Below are positions 62,046 through 64,000 of a stretch of 64,000 nt of DNA, in pieces. The translations under genes and the position numbers were made by a program. Numbering within the stretch: the first letter of the stretch is position 1; each line of letters begins with the position of its first letter. Origin of the DNA: Treponema sp. (GTDB lineage Bacteria; Spirochaetota; Spirochaetia; Treponematales; Breznakiellaceae); NCBI GenBank assembly GCA_009782555.1, contig WRIV01000002.1, forward strand, positions 62,001-126,000, given 5' to 3'. Under the pieces are notes generated by a model that saw only the letters and a program-made list of their open reading frames with translations, had not been told where the DNA came from and did no database searches.

Positions 62046-62591
62046 TTAAATCATGCCTTCGAACAAGTGTTCAAGCAATATCTTCAATCCTAACAGCACA
62101 AGAACCGTGCCGCCGATAAATTCTGCCCTTGGTTTACATTTTTTTCCAAAAACATTCCCAATTTTTACCCCTATTATCGAGATGCAAAAAATTGTTAACC
62201 CGATAATTATTACGGTAAAAAAAATATTAACTTCGAAAAAGGCAAATGTTACCCCGACTGCAAGGGCATCTATACTGCTGATATTGCCAACAGCAGTATC
62301 CTGCCTAACTGAAAAGAATTTTCCTCCGTTTTTTTTCATCCTGAGAAAAACTTTCTTTTATCATTTTTCCGCCAATGAATCCAAGAAAGACAAAAGCTGT
62401 CCAACAATCAAAATTCCTGATTCCATATGTAAAAAACGTCCCGGAAAATATCCAATAAAAGGCATTAATGCCTGAAAATCCAAAATAGATTCCGGGAATT
62501 AAATATAAAAAAAATTACATTTTTTGCGGGCAAACCAAACATTATTGAAACAGCAAATGTGTCCATTGATAACCCAAGGACGATAAAACAA
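62046..62591 (-). pseudogene. mntP: Manganese efflux pump MntP, broken by frameshifts
   Basis: The full length of an MntP pump (about 185 codons) is present in three frames. The first piece reads IVLGLSMDTFAVSIMFGLPA, the second LIPGIYFGFSGINAFYWIFS through FLGFIGGKMIKESF, and the third SIDALAVGVTFAFFEVN through VLLGLKILLEHLFEG. Frames change at two 8-base homopolymers (62507-62514 and 62329-62336). A TTG at 62591 with GAGGG upstream would be the start if one T of the following TTTT is also ignored. It is either a decayed or phase-variable gene, or sequencing error in homopolymers. MntP exports Mn(II). Confidence 0.8.
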
Positions 62592-62669
62592 TTTCTGCCC
62601 TCTTATTGGATAATTGCAACTTTTTCCCATAACCGGGGTCATATAGTTTTGGAGGATCTGCGGGGCAAC

Positions 62670-63413
62670 ATGCAAAACTATTTTTATAAAAAATTTGAGC
62701 TTAGATATTTTGATATGAATAAACATGGAGTTGCTTCACCAACCACAATTTTGACATTATTGGAAGAAACGGCAGCAGAACACTCTTATAGTATTGATTA
62801 TTGCTTATATAACCTCGAAAAAAAAAATATCGGCTGGGTATTAACTTCTGGAACGATTGATATGATCAGATATCCAAAATACAAGGAAACCATCTTAATA
62901 AAAACATGGGTGTCGAAATTTACTTTGGTAAAAGGATATAGAGAAAATATAATTTTTGACGATTCTGGAGATATTATTGGGAGAGCAAGAGGCATATGGG
63001 TATTTTATGATATTGAGAAGAAAAAACCTGTTCCCATAATTGACGAAATAAAAACAAAGTGGGGCATTAATCCGGAAATATCCCGGGAAAATAATTTTGA
63101 AAAAATAAAGGTTTTAAATGATGAAAAACATCAGCTTGAATATGATATTTATAAGTCAGATGTGGATAATAATAAGCATGTAAATAATATCAGGTATTTT
63201 CACTGGTTAATTGAATCATTGCCGGATGAAATAATGGATAGTTATTTTTTAAAGGTAATAAACGCCAAATTTTTTTCCGAAGCGAATTTTGGCGAAAAAA
63301 TACGCATTTTCAATAAAAATGAAATGGAACAAAAAACATTTTTGCATACAATGCGAAGCAGTATTAATAACAGATTACTTGCGGCGGCACATACAACTTG
63401 GGGGAAAAAATAA
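62670..63413 (+). CDS. Second acyl-ACP thioesterase, AT-rich
   Basis: A 247-residue thioesterase with the same plan as the one at 39092-39955: FELRYFDMNKHGVASPTTIL and TAAEHSYSIDYCL, then NIGWVLTSGTIDMIRYPKY, and the second domain with YKSDVDNNKHVNNIRYFHWL holding the Asn-His pair. It is clearly diverged from the first copy and strongly AT-rich, pointing to separate acquisition. I chose ATG 62670; GGAGG lies about 15 bases upstream, so the start is less certain. It is divergent from the broken mntP. Confidence 0.85.
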   Translation: MQNYFYKKFELRYFDMNKHGVASPTTILTLLEETAAEHSYSIDYCLYNLEKKNIGWVLTSGTIDMIRYPKYKETILIKTWVSKFTLVKGYRENIIFDDSGDIIGRARGIWVFYDIEKKKPVPIIDEIKTKWGINPEISRENNFEKIKVLNDEKHQLEYDIYKSDVDNNKHVNNIRYFHWLIESLPDEIMDSYFLKVINAKFFSEANFGEKIRIFNKNEMEQKTFLHTMRSSINNRLLAAAHTTWGKK

Positions 63414-63562
63414 ATTCATTCGGCACTTTCATACAGATGGGCCTTGGGCTGTGTTCGCCAAGATTTGATTATTATAATCATTTTGACAGCTAGCCGTACA
63501 TTATTCCATGATTTGAAACATTGCAAACAACCGCCGGAAAAAGCCGTTTTTTCGCCATGCCG

Positions 63563-64000
63563 TTAATCCGCATCGCTAAGGACCTCAAAACGGCGGCTGA
63601 TCCTGCTCCCCTTTCCATCCACCAGGGTAATAATATGAAAACCAGGACCGGGTCGGGCTTCCAGTTCGTGGAAAACAAAGGTTTCCCCCAGATAGGTATC
63701 GTCCAAATGCCAATAAATTGTCTCTCCTCCGTCCCGGTGGGCGGCCTGAAACACAACCCGCCCTTCTCTGCCGTCCAGTTCTCTGGGGATGTAAATTTTT
63801 CCATCCGGCTCGGGATTAAAGAGGGCCAAAGAAGGGATGGCTGATCCGTAACCATCAAGATCACCGGGCCCGGAACGGAGAGCCGGCAAGGGCTTGTAGT
63901 CCAGGTTCCAGCGCCGGACATACCATTCTTCCGCAGGAGGAAGGACAAACCACTTTTCCAGCCGAACCGGTTCCGATCCTGCTCCTGCCGTAACCCGCCG
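63563..64000 (-). CDS. pbpC: Penicillin-binding protein 1C, C-terminal part
   Basis: Only the last 145 codons are in the window; the frame is open at base 64000. EKWFVLPPAEEWYVRRWNLD and YKPLPALRSG match the end of the transpeptidase region of PbpC, and the segment with TIYWHLDDTYLGETFVFHE and GFHIITLVDGKGSRISRRFE is the BiPBP_C domain specific to PBP1C. The full protein would be a bifunctional peptidoglycan glycosyltransferase/transpeptidase. The 150 bases between the thioesterase stop and this stop hold nothing I recognise. Confidence 0.88.
   Translation of the reverse strand, partial: RRVTAGAGSEPVRLEKWFVLPPAEEWYVRRWNLDYKPLPALRSGPGDLDGYGSAIPSLALFNPEPDGKIYIPRELDGREGRVVFQAAHRDGGETIYWHLDDTYLGETFVFHELEARPGPGFHIITLVDGKGSRISRRFEVLSDAD

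Noticed and set aside
1-64000. Search for tRNA genes, CRISPR arrays, insertion sequences and prophage genes
   Set aside because: No T-loop/acceptor patterns, regularly spaced repeats, transposase or integrase motifs were seen by reading; a tRNAscan or profile search could still find a missed tRNA.

Overview
The window reads as ordinary chromosome of a host-associated spirochaete of the genus Treponema; the GC content, about half by eye, would suit a termite-gut species. The evidence is the gene content: treponeme-type methyl-accepting chemotaxis proteins (MCPs) with near-identical signalling tips, spirochaete lipoproteins, FapA, acyl-ACP thioesterases, a malQ of about 670 residues, and the order rpsP-khpA-rimM-trmD-rplS followed by FliK-like and FlhB-like genes. 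The species call is inference. I found no tRNA, rRNA, CRISPR array, insertion sequence or prophage.

Layout. 1-9900: rny (5' end cut off by the window), a secreted nuclease coupled to thrC, a lone receiver protein, lgt, smc-proB and proC. 10000-15200: an MCP, the SRP RNA (ffs) and the dnaX-ebfC-recR replication/repair cluster. 15200-20300: a multi-PAS histidine kinase behind a zinc-type (CZB) MCP, diverging from an Xre regulator across a paired-palindrome control region. 20300-30200: GNAT, trxB, an exported transglutaminase-like protein, dinB, an exported nitroreductase, ogt, a metal-pumping P1B ATPase and malQ. 30200-37500: a long, tightly overlapped plus-strand run from ribosomal proteins into flagellar-export-like and c-di-GMP genes (HD-GYP phosphodiesterase, YraN, two unknowns, GGDEF cyclase). 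37600-48100: mgtC, a solo HATPase, an esterase with an acyl-ACP thioesterase, leuS, tyrA/aroF, a lipoprotein and fapA. 48200-58900: a minus-strand block with an exported protease, trpS, an RSH-like HD protein, valS, ispH and secF-secD-yajC. 59100-64000: a frameshifted MCP, then an AT-rich stretch with an exported protein, a broken mntP and a second thioesterase, ending in the 3' part of pbpC.

No large new system stands out. The strongest unusual signals are: (1) a recurring promoter layout in which a -10 hexamer lies 6-9 bases before the start codon and no ribosome-binding site is present, implying leaderless mRNAs, including one P-type ATPase whose only fitting start is AUC/AUU; (2) a two-operator control region between the CZB chemoreceptor and an Xre regulator; (3) an SMC protein with no visible hinge; (4) an mntP gene broken at two 8-base homopolymers; (5) an RSH-type HD hydrolase domain standing alone between tRNA-synthetase genes; and (6) a coupled c-di-GMP operon carrying two unrecognised small proteins.
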